A stretch of 64,000 nt of DNA from assembly GCA_947452555.1 (NCBI GenBank), contig CANGDH010000007.1, positions 48,737 to 112,736 on the forward strand, written 5' to 3'. Position 1 is the stretch's first letter, and each line of letters starts with the position of its first letter. Below are positions 10,966 through 20,508 of the stretch, piece by piece. This DNA is from Bacteroidota bacterium. Its GTDB lineage: Bacteria > Bacteroidota > Bacteroidia > Chitinophagales > Chitinophagaceae. The translations under genes and the position numbers were made by a program. Below the pieces are notes generated by a model. It was given only the letters and a program-made list of their open reading frames with translations, did no database searches and had not been told where the DNA came from.

Positions 10966-11172
10966 ATGGACACTTCAAAAATGATCAAAGCGTACTGCTT
11001 AAAAACAAAAGAAAAAAATGTACCAATGCACGATGCTGTTATAACTAGAACCGTTAAAGGTGGTTATATGGCAGGTGGTAATGATGGTAAAGGAAATAAA
11101 ATGGCAGCTATCATGAGCGAAACAAATGCATTAAAAGCAATCGCTGACGGTGTAGCTACAAAAGGATTTTAG
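10966..11172 (+). CDS. small 68-residue protein, DUF5679-like without the zinc ribbon
   Basis: A lysine- and glycine-rich 68-residue protein. Its start, KAYCLKTKEKNVPMHDAVIT, followed by KGGYMAGG and GNKM, resembles the layout of DUF5679-type mini zinc ribbons (YCxKCKxK ... GxCPxCGTKM), but here only C11 remains and the other cysteine positions hold T, G or N. The homology is my recollection of that family, not a search result. It has a 107-nt upstream gap after gyrB and a strong bidirectional terminator downstream, so it may be its own transcript. Codon use looks like the neighbours, supporting a real gene. Function unknown. Confidence 0.7.
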   Translation: MDTSKMIKAYCLKTKEKNVPMHDAVITRTVKGGYMAGGNDGKGNKMAAIMSETNALKAIADGVATKGF

Positions 11173-11206
11173 GAATTAATTATTCGGTGAAATAAATCTT
11201 TATTTC

Positions 11207-11229
11207 ATCAGACGCTTTCGCGTCTTCTT
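11207..11229 (+). repeat. dispersed palindromic repeat, copy 1
   Basis: The core AGACGCTTTCGCGTCT (11210-11225) is a 6-bp stem with a TTTC loop. With its flanks, 23 nt match perfectly, in opposite orientation, the sequence at 20473-20495. It is nested within AATCTTT/AAAGATT arms between two convergent genes. Confidence 0.65.
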
Positions 11230-11240
11230 CTCTAAAGATT

Positions 11241-11274
11241 AGAACAAGGCCACTTTAAACAGTGGCCTTGTTCT
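11241..11274. terminator. bidirectional intrinsic terminator
   Basis: AGAACAAGGCCACT and AGTGGCCTTGTTCT form a perfect 14-bp stem around TTAAAC, between convergent genes ending at 11172 and 11273. The stop codon of the DUF4870 gene lies inside the right arm. Confidence 0.8.
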
Positions 11275-11626
11275 ATTTTATAAAACGAATACACATAGGA
11301 TAACGATATGGTTTGCCGTCCAGTGCTTTTATGGCAGCTACAATACCAACAACTAAAGAAAAGAATCCAAGAAAGATTAAGCCGAAAATTCCAATAATTA
11401 CAATAATTAATATAATACTCACAGTGTAATAGATAGCCATACTGATTTGAAAATTCAATGACTCTTTAGCATGTTCACTTACAAATGGAGATTCGTCTTT
11501 TTTGACTAAATAAATAATTAGTGGTGCTAAAAAAGAAACGAAAATACCTAACACATGCGCCAGCATAGCCAGTGTTCTTTCATCCTGAGTAGGATGTAAA
11601 TAAATATCTTGATTTTGATTTTCCAT
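11273..11626 (-). CDS. DUF4870 domain membrane protein
   Basis: A 117-residue integral membrane protein of the DUF4870 (Tic20-like) family. After a polar N-terminus (MENQNQDIYLHPTQDERTL) there are about three hydrophobic segments: roughly residues 20-40 (MLAHVLGIFVSFLAPLIIYL), 60-80 and 80-105, separated by the family's conserved charged stretch VKKDESPFVSEHAKESLNFQ. Function of the family is not established. It is downstream of mfd on the same strand's far side (mfd starts at 15077 and ends at 11685, 58 nt upstream of this start), so the two may be co-transcribed. The stop codon overlaps the bidirectional terminator. Confidence 0.88.
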   Translation of the reverse strand: MENQNQDIYLHPTQDERTLAMLAHVLGIFVSFLAPLIIYLVKKDESPFVSEHAKESLNFQISMAIYYTVSIILIIVIIGIFGLIFLGFFSLVVGIVAAIKALDGKPYRYPMCIRFIK

Positions 11627-11684
11627 AAAATAATATTTAATTGACTTATGACTAATAATAAGATTGATAGTAAGTTACAATTAA

Positions 11685-14600
11685 TTAAGAATTTACACTT
11701 ATTCCTGCATGCATTTTATTTAACACTCTAAGGCAGTTTTCCATGCCTTTTACATCCCTTATAATTAGAATAAACATCTTACCCACCTGCTTGAAATTAG
11801 CAGTATTCATTGAAGTTTGCGTGAATGATAATAAATTCTTAAATGTCAAACTTTCAAAGTAGGGCGAGTCAGGTCTGTTTATAAAATAACAACGCATCGT
11901 ATGGTCCTTCAAAGTAATTTTTTCAAAACCAAGACTAATAGCAGCCCTTCTACAACTCACAGTTACAAATAAGTCTTTTACGGAATCTGGCATAGGGCCA
12001 AATCGATCCGCCATTTCAACTTGCATATTTGCTAATTCCTCCTCTGACTCTGATTGATCTAGTCTTGTGTATAAAGACAAACGTTCTCCAATATTTTCTA
12101 CATAACTATCTGGTATCATGATTTCTAAGTCGGTATCAATGGTACAATCTTGCACAAAATCGTCCTGCTTACTAATCTCTTCTTGGAATAACTCTTTAAA
12201 GTCTGAACGTTTCAATTCTCGAACCGCTTCTGCTAGGATCTTTTGATACATTTCAAATCCAATTTCTGCCATAAACCCACTCTGCTCCCCTCCTAATAAA
12301 TTACCGGCACCCCTAATGTCTAAATCGCGCATTGCAATTTGAAATCCACTCCCCAACTCACTAAACTGCTCCAAAGTTTGTAGTCGCTTTCGAGAATCGT
12401 CTGGCAGTGAACTTATTGGAGGTGCTAATAAATAACAAAAAGCTTTTTTATTACTTCGTCCTACTCTTCCTCTTAATTGATGTAAATCACTTAAGCCAAA
12501 ATGATGTGCATTATTTACTATAATTGTGTTGACGTTTGGAATATCAACCCCGCTTTCTACAATATTAGTACAAACTAATACATCATATCGTCGCTCAATA
12601 AAGTCTAATATTTTTTCTTCTAATTGATGCCCTTCTAATTGACCGTGTGCATAACCAATACTCAAGTCCGGACATAATTTTTGTATCACTGCACACATTT
12701 CTGATAACCCCTGCACTCTATTATGTATAAAAAACACTTGACCGCCTCTTTCTGTTTCAAAATAAATAGTCTCTCTAATAATGTCTTCATGAAATACCTG
12801 CACCTCAGTATGGATAGGTTGCCTATTAGCAGGTGCTGTATTTATAATACTTAAATCGCGCGCTCCCATTAAACTAAAATGCAAGGTTCTAGGAATAGGT
12901 GTCGCTGTCAATGTTAAGCAATCTACATTGGTGCGTAAGGTTTTTAATTTCTCCTTATGTGCCACTCCGAATTTTTGTTCTTCATCTATAATCATCAAAC
13001 CTAAATCCTTAAAATTTACGTCTTTACCTAAAACTCCATGTGTTCCTACCAAAATGTCAATCTTGCCTTCTTTAACTTTAGCAATTGTTTCTTTCTTTTC
13101 TGCAGCAGATTTGAATCTATTTAAATAGTCAATGGTAATAGGAAAGTCTTTTAAACGCTCTTTAAAAGTTTTGTAATGCTGGTATGCCAATATGGTAGTA
13201 GGTACCAATAATGCAACTTGCTTACCATCTACTGCTGCTTTGAATGCAGCTCTCACTGCTACTTCTGTCTTTCCAAATCCAACATCCCCGCAAACCAATC
13301 TGTCCATTGGAGCCGATTGTTCCATATCTCTTTTTACATCTGCTATTGCTTTCGCTTGATCTATAGTATCCTCATACATAAATGATGCTTCTAGTTCATG
13401 CATCATATAATTGTCTGGCGTAAAAGCAAAACCATGTTGTGATTTTCTTTGCGCATATAACTTAATCAAATCAAAGGCAATAGTCTTAACCTTTATTTTT
13501 GTTTTCTCTTTTAATCTCACCCAAGCATCAGAACCTAATTTATTTACTTTGGGAGGAGTACCTTCTTTGCCTGTGTATTTAGATATTTTATGAAGTGAAT
13601 TAATATTGACATATAAAATATCACTGTCTTTATATATAATTCTAACGGCTTCTTGTGTAACACCATTTACTTCCATTTTTTGTAAACCACTATACACTCC
13701 TACTCCATGATCAATATGTGTTACAAAATCACCTGGAGCTAGGTCTCTTAGCGTTCTTAGTGTAATAGCTTTACTTTTAGTGTATGCCTGTTTTACTTTG
13801 TACTTGTGATATCGCTGAAATATTTGATGGTCTGTATAGCAAACTATTTTATGATCATGGTCAATAAACCCTTCATGTATATTTTTTACAATTGGTGTAA
13901 ATTGAATTTCTGTTTTAAGATCCGTAAAAATTGCATGTAACCTTTCTAGTTGCTTTGCTTGCTCTGCAAATAAAAATAAATGATACCCCTTTTTCTCTAA
14001 CTCCTGCAAGTTGGCAATTAAGTATTGAAACTGTCTGTTAAATGAAGGCTGCACTTGTGTGTTAAAGGAAATTTTCTGTTCAGTCAAGTGTTGCTGAAAT
14101 CCCCATTCTATAATACTTCTACTTGCAAGCTGAACTTCTGTAGCTTCTGTCGAAACAAAGTCCTCTAAATGACTTGTTTTTTGATGAGGATCATTTTCTT
14201 CTAACGTTGGCTTGCCTTTATGAAGGTCTAAATAGTCGGTCAATGCCTCGTATTGGTCCATCCCTTTTTGCTTTATTACATCCCAGTCTTTAAGCCATAT
14301 AATTGTATCATTTGAAACAAATTCTAGTAAAGGGATTTTTTGAGTATCCTCAAACTGGGTTGTTACATTTGGAATAATATTAACCTGAAGTAATTTCCTT
14401 TCACTTAACTGTGATGCAGGATCAAATAAACGAATACTATCTACTTCTTCACCAAATAATTCAATACGATATGGCTTTTCATTTCCAAAAGAATAAATAT
14501 CAAAAATGCCACCTCTTACGGCGAATTGCCCTGGCTCATAAACGAAATCTGTTCTTTCAAAACCATAGTCCACTAACTGTTGCATTAGACCATTCAAATC

Positions 14601-15077
14601 CAAATTGTCATTGGTCTTGATTTGAATAATATTTTGCTGAAGGGTTTTAGGCAATATTACTTTTTCGAATATTGCTTCAGGATATGTGACTATAATTTTT
14701 TTATTCCCCCCCATTGAAATCTTAGTCAATGCTTCTGTCCTTAACATAACATGTGAAGGATTTAATAAACTAAAATTATGAGGTGTCTTAAAGGAAGAAG
14801 GAAAATAAAATAAGTCTAATGCTTCTGTTATACTCTCTACTGAATTGAAAAAATATGCCGCTTCTTCTGCATCATTCAAAACAATGACATGATTTATATG
14901 TCCAGTTTTGGGGTGTTTGAAAATGGTTTCCAATACAAATGCAGCAGCCGACCCATGTAAATTTTGTAAATAGTATTGAACTGGCTTTTGTTGCTCAATG
15001 GACATAACTATGCCATCTACCAATCGATTTAGTAGGGGGGAATTTTGGAACCGTTCAAACAAAGATTGCTCATTCAT
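11685..15077 (-). CDS. mfd: transcription-repair coupling factor
   Basis: DNA translocase that removes RNA polymerase stalled at lesions and recruits UvrA; 1130 residues, near the normal 1150. From N to C: UvrB-like domain 1 (DFVYEPGQFAVRGGIFDIYS), the RNA-polymerase-binding CarD-like domain (GDFVTHIDHGVGVYSG), then the RecG-like translocase with Walker A GDVGFGKT (597-604, K603), DEEQ box (DEEQKFG), TATPIPRTL motif III and the RGRVGRS motif VI, and the C-terminal D7 domain. A -7 box TATCTTTG lies 12 nt before the ATG, which follows closely the divergent side of the small lipoprotein gene (stop at 15106, same strand). All motor motifs look intact. Confidence 0.96.
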   Translation of the reverse strand: MNEQSLFERFQNSPLLNRLVDGIVMSIEQQKPVQYYLQNLHGSAAAFVLETIFKHPKTGHINHVIVLNDAEEAAYFFNSVESITEALDLFYFPSSFKTPHNFSLLNPSHVMLRTEALTKISMGGNKKIIVTYPEAIFEKVILPKTLQQNIIQIKTNDNLDLNGLMQQLVDYGFERTDFVYEPGQFAVRGGIFDIYSFGNEKPYRIELFGEEVDSIRLFDPASQLSERKLLQVNIIPNVTTQFEDTQKIPLLEFVSNDTIIWLKDWDVIKQKGMDQYEALTDYLDLHKGKPTLEENDPHQKTSHLEDFVSTEATEVQLASRSIIEWGFQQHLTEQKISFNTQVQPSFNRQFQYLIANLQELEKKGYHLFLFAEQAKQLERLHAIFTDLKTEIQFTPIVKNIHEGFIDHDHKIVCYTDHQIFQRYHKYKVKQAYTKSKAITLRTLRDLAPGDFVTHIDHGVGVYSGLQKMEVNGVTQEAVRIIYKDSDILYVNINSLHKISKYTGKEGTPPKVNKLGSDAWVRLKEKTKIKVKTIAFDLIKLYAQRKSQHGFAFTPDNYMMHELEASFMYEDTIDQAKAIADVKRDMEQSAPMDRLVCGDVGFGKTEVAVRAAFKAAVDGKQVALLVPTTILAYQHYKTFKERLKDFPITIDYLNRFKSAAEKKETIAKVKEGKIDILVGTHGVLGKDVNFKDLGLMIIDEEQKFGVAHKEKLKTLRTNVDCLTLTATPIPRTLHFSLMGARDLSIINTAPANRQPIHTEVQVFHEDIIRETIYFETERGGQVFFIHNRVQGLSEMCAVIQKLCPDLSIGYAHGQLEGHQLEEKILDFIERRYDVLVCTNIVESGVDIPNVNTIIVNNAHHFGLSDLHQLRGRVGRSNKKAFCYLLAPPISSLPDDSRKRLQTLEQFSELGSGFQIAMRDLDIRGAGNLLGGEQSGFMAEIGFEMYQKILAEAVRELKRSDFKELFQEEISKQDDFVQDCTIDTDLEIMIPDSYVENIGERLSLYTRLDQSESEEELANMQVEMADRFGPMPDSVKDLFVTVSCRRAAISLGFEKITLKDHTMRCYFINRPDSPYFESLTFKNLLSFTQTSMNTANFKQVGKMFILIIRDVKGMENCLRVLNKMHAGISVNS

Positions 15078-15089
15078 AGATCACAGCTG

Positions 15090-15097
15090 CAAAGATA
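15090..15097 (-). promoter_or_regulatory. -7 box of mfd
   Basis: TATCTTTG on the - strand, 12 nt before the mfd ATG and between the stop of the upstream lipoprotein gene and mfd, so mfd can be transcribed on its own. Confidence 0.5.
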
Positions 15098-15105
15098 CGG
15101 TGTAA

Positions 15106-15588
15106 TCAATAAACAGCTTTTGTATTTACTTTAATATCTAATTGAACAATTTTACTTTTTACTACACTTATTGTCGCAATTTCATTGTACTGATTGAAAA
15201 AAGGAATAAAATAACCATCATTATAAGCCACTAAAATTGTATACTTACCTGGATTCAAGTTTATATAATAGTTGCCTACCGAGTCAGACCACTGAGATCT
15301 AATTGGCGCAGTATTAACTTGTTTACACCATTGTTCATTTAAACCAACTAGTTGACTTACAGATAGTTGATTAAAAATATATACTTGAGTTTGCAAAGGT
15401 TTACCCTTGCCTTTCTCAATTGTTTTTAAAGGCATTTGATTGCCAGTCAATTCTGTCAATTTACCCCGAACCCCTGATTCCACCTGAACGGAATAGGATC
15501 TATTGACGCTTGCTTTATTTCTAGGATTGCATGCTAAAATCATTAGACAATAAGCAAAGGTAAAAATGCAGGAAACTATTCTAGTCAT
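15106..15588 (-). CDS. hypothetical lipoprotein with carboxypeptidase-regulatory-like fold
   Basis: A 160-residue protein with a signal peptide ending in LMILAC, a good lipobox, so probably anchored to the periplasmic face of a membrane or displayed on the outer membrane. The mature part contains the pattern SVQVESGVRGKLTELTGNQMP followed by VGNYYINLNPGKYTILVAY, typical of carboxypeptidase regulatory-like (transthyretin-like) beta-sandwich domains common in Bacteroidota surface proteins. No catalytic residues are apparent. It lies directly upstream of mfd (28 nt) on the same strand and is divergent from the S8 protease gene; a near-consensus -7 box TAACTTTA lies 18 nt before the ATG. Function not known. 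Confidence 0.75.
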   Translation of the reverse strand: MTRIVSCIFTFAYCLMILACNPRNKASVNRSYSVQVESGVRGKLTELTGNQMPLKTIEKGKGKPLQTQVYIFNQLSVSQLVGLNEQWCKQVNTAPIRSQWSDSVGNYYINLNPGKYTILVAYNDGYFIPFFNQYNEIATISVVKSKIVQLDIKVNTKAVY

Positions 15589-15646
15589 ATGATACCATAT
15601 TTAGATAAAGTTACATGAATTGTAATTATGTTTTTAGTGATTACTA

Positions 15647-15654
15647 TACCTTTA
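15647..15654 (+). promoter_or_regulatory. near-consensus -7 box of the S8 protease gene
   Basis: TACCTTTA, one base from TAnnTTTG, 24 nt before the ATG at 15679. It lies inside the longer open frame that begins at 15628, which supports choosing the downstream start. Confidence 0.4.
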
Positions 15655-15678
15655 CAAGGTATTTATCAAGCATCGTAC

Positions 15679-18600
15679 ATGAAAAAATTTTTTTTAATAC
15701 TATTTGTAAATCTACTTTTTTATCAAGCAGTATTTTCACAATTAGAAACCCGAAGAGACCTATTATTGACAGCTGCAAAAAATATGGACATAGCTGCAAG
15801 GTCTTCTTATTCAGAAGCTATTATTAGAGCGAAAAAAAATGGTTGGGCACTGTCCTATAAATCTAGAAATAAATCGAGCGCTACCTTAATGGGAATAGAT
15901 AGCTTCGGTCAACCTAGATATTATATTAGTTATTCTGACCCTGTTCAAACAATAACGGTTAATACTAATAAGCTTTGGCCTGGTGGTAGTACAGGTTTTA
16001 ATTTAAGTGGATCGTCTGATAGCGTGACTAATAAATTAGGGATGTGGGATGAAGGAGCTGCTAGAAATTCACACAAAGAATTTACAGGAAGAATTACACA
16101 GAAGGACAATAACACAACTATTGTTGACCATAGCACGCATGTTATGGGAATTCTAATGGCTAAGGGAGTAAATCCTTTAGCTAAGGGCATGTCATATAAT
16201 ATAAAGGGGGTTTTAGGATACGACTGGAACAATGACGCTTCAGAAATGGCTACTGCAGCAGCTGGTGGCTTATTAATTTCAAACCATTCATATGGAACCA
16301 TTGCAGGATGGGATTATAATGATGATTCAACTAGATGGGAATATAATGGCAAATGGAATGAAAAAGAAGATTACCGATTTGGCTTATACGACAATCAAGC
16401 ACAACATTTTGATTCTATTGCCTATAATGCGCCAAACTATTTGATAGTAAAGTCTGCAGGTAATAGTAGAGGAAGTACAGGCCCTAGTAAAGACGCTTCA
16501 GGAAAATGGTTTAATAATGATTCTACTTATTGGAGAAGAGATCAATCAGGGAAATGGTTTAATGCGGGTATACGTCCCGATAGTTTAAGTAGTAATAATA
16601 GTTTCGAAACTTTAGCAGCAGACGTAAATGCAAAAAACATTTTAACTATCGGTGCTGTATATGGTATAGCAGCAGGTTATTCAAAAAAAGAAGATGTTAT
16701 AATGACCAATTTTAGTTGTTGGGGACCAACAGATGACGGAAGAATTAAACCTGATATTGTGAGCGACGGCGTATCTGTATATTCACCTATTGGGTTAAAC
16801 GATTCAAGTTATGGCTATTTAAGTGGTACTTCTATGGCAGCCCCAAGCGTTTCTGCTTCTTTATTGTTACTGCAAGAATTAAGTCAAAAACTAATTTCAA
16901 AGCCACTAAGATCCTCTACTATCAAAGCATTAGCCATTCATACCGCAAGTGAAGCAGGCAGCTTTCTAGGACCAGATTATAAATTTGGATGGGGCTTGTT
17001 AAATACAAGTGAAGCTGCGATTACTTTGAACAATGCAATAAGCTCTAGAAATAGTGCAACCAGTACAGACTTGATTTATGAAAATAACTTGCAAAATACA
17101 GAAAGTAAAACTTATACAATTATTGCATCTGGTAAAAAAGCAATTAAAGCAACTTTAGTTTGGATAGACCCCAAGGCCACCGTAAGTAATACACTCAATG
17201 ATGCTACGCCAAAACTTATTAATGATTTAGATTTGAAAATCACTTCCGGTAATAACGTTACTGAAACATGGAACTTAAATCCAAAAAATCCAGATGCCGC
17301 AGCGACAAGAGGAAATAATAAGATTGACAATGTTGAAAAAGTGGAAATAGATACTGCCATTGTTGGTAATAGCTATACTATAACAGTAAGTCATAAAAAT
17401 ACTTTAGAAAGAGCACAACAAGCCTATTCGTTAATTATTAGCGGAGGTGGTGGAAGTGCTTATTGTACTTCTACGGCAAGTTCATCAGCCGGAGCTAAAC
17501 TAGATAGCGTGAGTTTAAATAATGTTCAATTCGTAAATAATACAACGGCGCAATATGTAGACAACTCAAAAAGCATCATAAACGCGGAACCCGGCGGGGT
17601 TTTACCATTCTTTATAAAAAACGGAAGCGCTGATATTAGTAATAATACTAGATTTATAAAAATATTTATTGACTACAATAATAATGGCGTTTTCGAAACC
17701 ACTGAAGAAGCAGCAGTTAGTAGCGCATTGGTAACTGGAACTTATTCTGGAACAATAGATTTACCTAGCACACTTGTAATAGGGACAGTCACTAGGCTTA
17801 GAATTGTGTTAACTGAAGCTAATACTGCTTCTTCAGTTTTAGCATGCGGGACTTACGCAATTGGAGAAACACAGGATTATACTTTAAAAGTCAATAATGC
17901 TTCAAATGACCTTCAGATGAGTGATATCGTAAGCCCTACAGGGTCTGTTTGTAAAAAAAATATTCAATATGTCACCATTAAGATTATAAACAATGGAGGG
18001 ACGAAACAAAGTAATTTTCCAATAAACGTTCTTGTAAAAAAGGGAGCAATTACGATTGCAAACATTAATGAAATTTTTACTGGAACATTAAATGGATTAG
18101 AAAGTATGAACTATACTTTTCAACAACCCATTACTATTGAATCTAGTTCAACATATAATTTAACTGCTTCTGTAAACCTAGCTAACGATCAACAAAAAAG
18201 CAATAACACATTAACAACAAGTATTGAAAGTGCTGCTGGTATAACTGCCCCAATTGCAACAGCAGCCAATTGCAATTCAACTTTGCAATTAAATATTACG
18301 AATCCTATTACTGGCAATACTTATTTATGGTATGATAGTAGTTCTACTAAAAATCCAATAATCCTTGGTAGTAATGTGAGTATTAACACCAATGCAACCA
18401 AACTTACTGTCGGCCAAGGCTATCAAGATTTTGTAGGACCAATTACAAATACAAGTTTAGGAGAATCTGGTGGTTATAATAGCTTTGCAGGTAATTATGT
18501 TAAAGTAAATGCTACAGCCCCTATTACAATTGAAACTGCGAAATTATATACAGGATATCCTGGAAAAATTGATTTTATTTTAGGCAAGTTCGCATCTGAC

Positions 18601-19488
18601 AATTCTGATGGCACTTATTCTTATTACCCAATTCAAACTGTTTCATTAAATGTTGGCGCTAGCAGTCCTTCACCTGTTGCAGCATTAGCCGCATCTGGCA
18701 CTCCTTTTGTAGTAGGTGATACAGGAAGAACTTACTATTTAAATTTAAAAATTACGCAAGCTGGAGACTATATAATAATTGTTAAATGTACTGACGCAAC
18801 TATATTTAGAAATAATGGTTTAGGAACTACCACTTATCCAATAGGACCGTCAAAATTATTTAGTTTTACAGGCAATAGTGTTCCTGCTGCAAGTGGAAAT
18901 TTTCAAAACTTTTATTACTACTTTTATAATACACAAATTAGCACTAACGAATGTTTAAGCCCACTTACAACTACTATTGTAACAACCGTTGGCAAACCGT
19001 TAATAACACAAAATTCAGATACTAGTTTAACGGCAACTGCTGCTTCAAGTTATCAATGGTATATTAATGACTCATTGATAAATGGAGCTACAAACCAAAC
19101 TATAAAAGCAAGCAGAAACGCACTTTACAAAGTAACAACAAGTTCCGCAGGTTGTCAGAATACTTCAGATCCAAAATTGGTACTAATCACCGATGTGCCA
19201 GAGGCCTCTGTAAAAGAGATTGCATTGAAAATCACTTCCACTGACTATATTGAAAATTTAATTAATGGAAATTCCTTCTTTGTTCAATTCAGTAATATAC
19301 AAACTCAGAACATTTCATTAGATTTGCTAAGCTCCATGGGAGAACGCGTTTTTCATGTAGATAATTTAGTTAACCAAAGAGCTCCACAAAGACTCCATAT
19401 AAACAATTTAAATGCAGGTATTTATTTCGTAAAAATTTATGCAAATAAAAAAGTTTATATCCAAAGAGTATTTATTACTAACAATTAA
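15679..19488 (+). CDS. secreted S8 (subtilisin-like) serine protease with T9SS sorting domain
   Basis: A 1269-residue exported protease. From N to C: signal peptide (residues 1-21, ending AVFSQ); peptidase S8 domain with catalytic D124 (GMWDEG), H151 (DHSTHVMG), oxyanion N262 (SAGNSRG) and S385 (SGTSMAAPS); a GEVED-type domain ending GETQDYTLKV near residue 730; a CARDB/Ig-like adhesion segment (about 735-855); an Ig-like repeat (SYQWYINDSLINGATN, about 1115-1135); and a C-terminal type A sorting domain (about 1180-1269, ending AGIYFVKIYANKKVYIQRVF) that directs export through the type IX secretion system. The frame is open from 15628, but the signal peptide fits only the ATG at 15679. Likely extracellular protein degradation. 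Confidence 0.93.
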   Translation: MKKFFLILFVNLLFYQAVFSQLETRRDLLLTAAKNMDIAARSSYSEAIIRAKKNGWALSYKSRNKSSATLMGIDSFGQPRYYISYSDPVQTITVNTNKLWPGGSTGFNLSGSSDSVTNKLGMWDEGAARNSHKEFTGRITQKDNNTTIVDHSTHVMGILMAKGVNPLAKGMSYNIKGVLGYDWNNDASEMATAAAGGLLISNHSYGTIAGWDYNDDSTRWEYNGKWNEKEDYRFGLYDNQAQHFDSIAYNAPNYLIVKSAGNSRGSTGPSKDASGKWFNNDSTYWRRDQSGKWFNAGIRPDSLSSNNSFETLAADVNAKNILTIGAVYGIAAGYSKKEDVIMTNFSCWGPTDDGRIKPDIVSDGVSVYSPIGLNDSSYGYLSGTSMAAPSVSASLLLLQELSQKLISKPLRSSTIKALAIHTASEAGSFLGPDYKFGWGLLNTSEAAITLNNAISSRNSATSTDLIYENNLQNTESKTYTIIASGKKAIKATLVWIDPKATVSNTLNDATPKLINDLDLKITSGNNVTETWNLNPKNPDAAATRGNNKIDNVEKVEIDTAIVGNSYTITVSHKNTLERAQQAYSLIISGGGGSAYCTSTASSSAGAKLDSVSLNNVQFVNNTTAQYVDNSKSIINAEPGGVLPFFIKNGSADISNNTRFIKIFIDYNNNGVFETTEEAAVSSALVTGTYSGTIDLPSTLVIGTVTRLRIVLTEANTASSVLACGTYAIGETQDYTLKVNNASNDLQMSDIVSPTGSVCKKNIQYVTIKIINNGGTKQSNFPINVLVKKGAITIANINEIFTGTLNGLESMNYTFQQPITIESSSTYNLTASVNLANDQQKSNNTLTTSIESAAGITAPIATAANCNSTLQLNITNPITGNTYLWYDSSSTKNPIILGSNVSINTNATKLTVGQGYQDFVGPITNTSLGESGGYNSFAGNYVKVNATAPITIETAKLYTGYPGKIDFILGKFASDNSDGTYSYYPIQTVSLNVGASSPSPVAALAASGTPFVVGDTGRTYYLNLKITQAGDYIIIVKCTDATIFRNNGLGTTTYPIGPSKLFSFTGNSVPAASGNFQNFYYYFYNTQISTNECLSPLTTTIVTTVGKPLITQNSDTSLTATAASSYQWYINDSLINGATNQTIKASRNALYKVTTSSAGCQNTSDPKLVLITDVPEASVKEIALKITSTDYIENLINGNSFFVQFSNIQTQNISLDLLSSMGERVFHVDNLVNQRAPQRLHINNLNAGIYFVKIYANKKVYIQRVFITNN

Positions 19489-19498
19489 ATAGTATACC

Positions 19499-20227
19499 AT
19501 GGCATTAGAATGGGTAGAAGGCATTGTAACAAAAATTGAAAATGAAACTCCTAACACTAAAAAGTTTTATTTCGAAATACCTAGCCTAGAAAAATTTGAT
19601 TTCATCCCAGGTCAATTTGTAACACTTGACTTGCCAATACATGAGCAAAGAAATAAACGTTGGAGAAGTTATTCTATATCCTCTTCACCAAATGGAACAA
19701 ACGCATTTGAATTAGTCATTGTACATATGGAAGGCGGACTTGGAACAACCTATATGTTTAATGAACTTGCAGTCGGCTCTAAAGTAATGCTAAGAGGCCC
19801 TCAAGGGGTATTTGTGTTACCTAAAAATTTCGATAATGATATTTACTTTATCTGCACAGGAACTGGCATTGCTCCATTTAGATCAATGATTCACCATATT
19901 CATAACAATAAAATTGCCCATAAAAATATTCATTTGATTTTTGGATGCCGAAAATTAGAAGACGGTTTATATATTAATGAATTGAAAGATTTAGAAGCCA
20001 AGGAACCAGGATTCCATTTCCATCCTTGCTATTCAAGAGAGACAGAAGCTCCAGCTGGTTCACATACTGGATATGTACACCCTGTATATGAGGAACTTTT
20101 AAAAGAAGGTAAAGAGACTGCACATATTTATTTATGCGGATGGAAAGCAATGATCGACGACGCAAGAGCAAAATTAACTGACTTAGGTTTGGATAAAAAA
20201 CAAATTCACTTCGAGTCATTTGGTTAA
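19499..20227 (+). CDS. ferredoxin--NADP reductase-like FAD oxidoreductase
   Basis: Soluble flavoprotein of the ferredoxin-NADP+ reductase family, 242 residues. The FAD-binding motif is RSYSISS (residues 56-62), preceded by the beta-barrel motif PGQFVTLDLP; the pyridine-nucleotide side shows GTGIAPFRS (121-129), LIFGCRKLEDGLY and the C-terminal YLCGWKAMIDDA. It lacks a 2Fe-2S domain, so it should pass electrons between NAD(P)H and a separate ferredoxin or flavodoxin. It starts 10 nt after the S8 protease stop, but no functional link is obvious. Partner and NADH/NADPH preference are unknown. Confidence 0.88.
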   Translation: MALEWVEGIVTKIENETPNTKKFYFEIPSLEKFDFIPGQFVTLDLPIHEQRNKRWRSYSISSSPNGTNAFELVIVHMEGGLGTTYMFNELAVGSKVMLRGPQGVFVLPKNFDNDIYFICTGTGIAPFRSMIHHIHNNKIAHKNIHLIFGCRKLEDGLYINELKDLEAKEPGFHFHPCYSRETEAPAGSHTGYVHPVYEELLKEGKETAHIYLCGWKAMIDDARAKLTDLGLDKKQIHFESFG

Positions 20228-20472
20228 TTCAACTGTACGTCTTCTTCTATTGAAATTACTAATCGTTGTCTTTTTTTAGTAGCATAAAGAGCGAATAAAA
20301 AAAACTACTCGCGAACGCTGAGACCTAGCGTTAAGAAAACGAATAAGTCCATCGTAAAAAATCGCGCATGTCTGAGCGCAGCGAGTTCGCGATTTTAGAT
20401 GGCCGCAGTCGTTTTTAGCGGCCAGGGCGAACAGAGAGCGATAGTTATTTTTTTAAAGCTCTTTAGCAAAGA

Positions 20473-20495
20473 AAGAAGACGCGAAAGCGTCTGAT
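20473..20495 (-). repeat. dispersed palindromic repeat, copy 2
   Basis: Carries AGACGC-GAAA-GCGTCT (20477-20492). The 23 nt are the exact reverse complement of 11207-11229, and weaker similarity continues beyond (a TTTATC and CTAAAG flank in both copies). Confidence 0.65.
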
Positions 20496-20508
20496 AAATG
20501 CGAAGTCG

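Noticed and set aside
15628..15678. 17-residue N-terminal extension of the S8 protease
   Set aside because: It contains the likely -7 box and would place the signal peptide internally.
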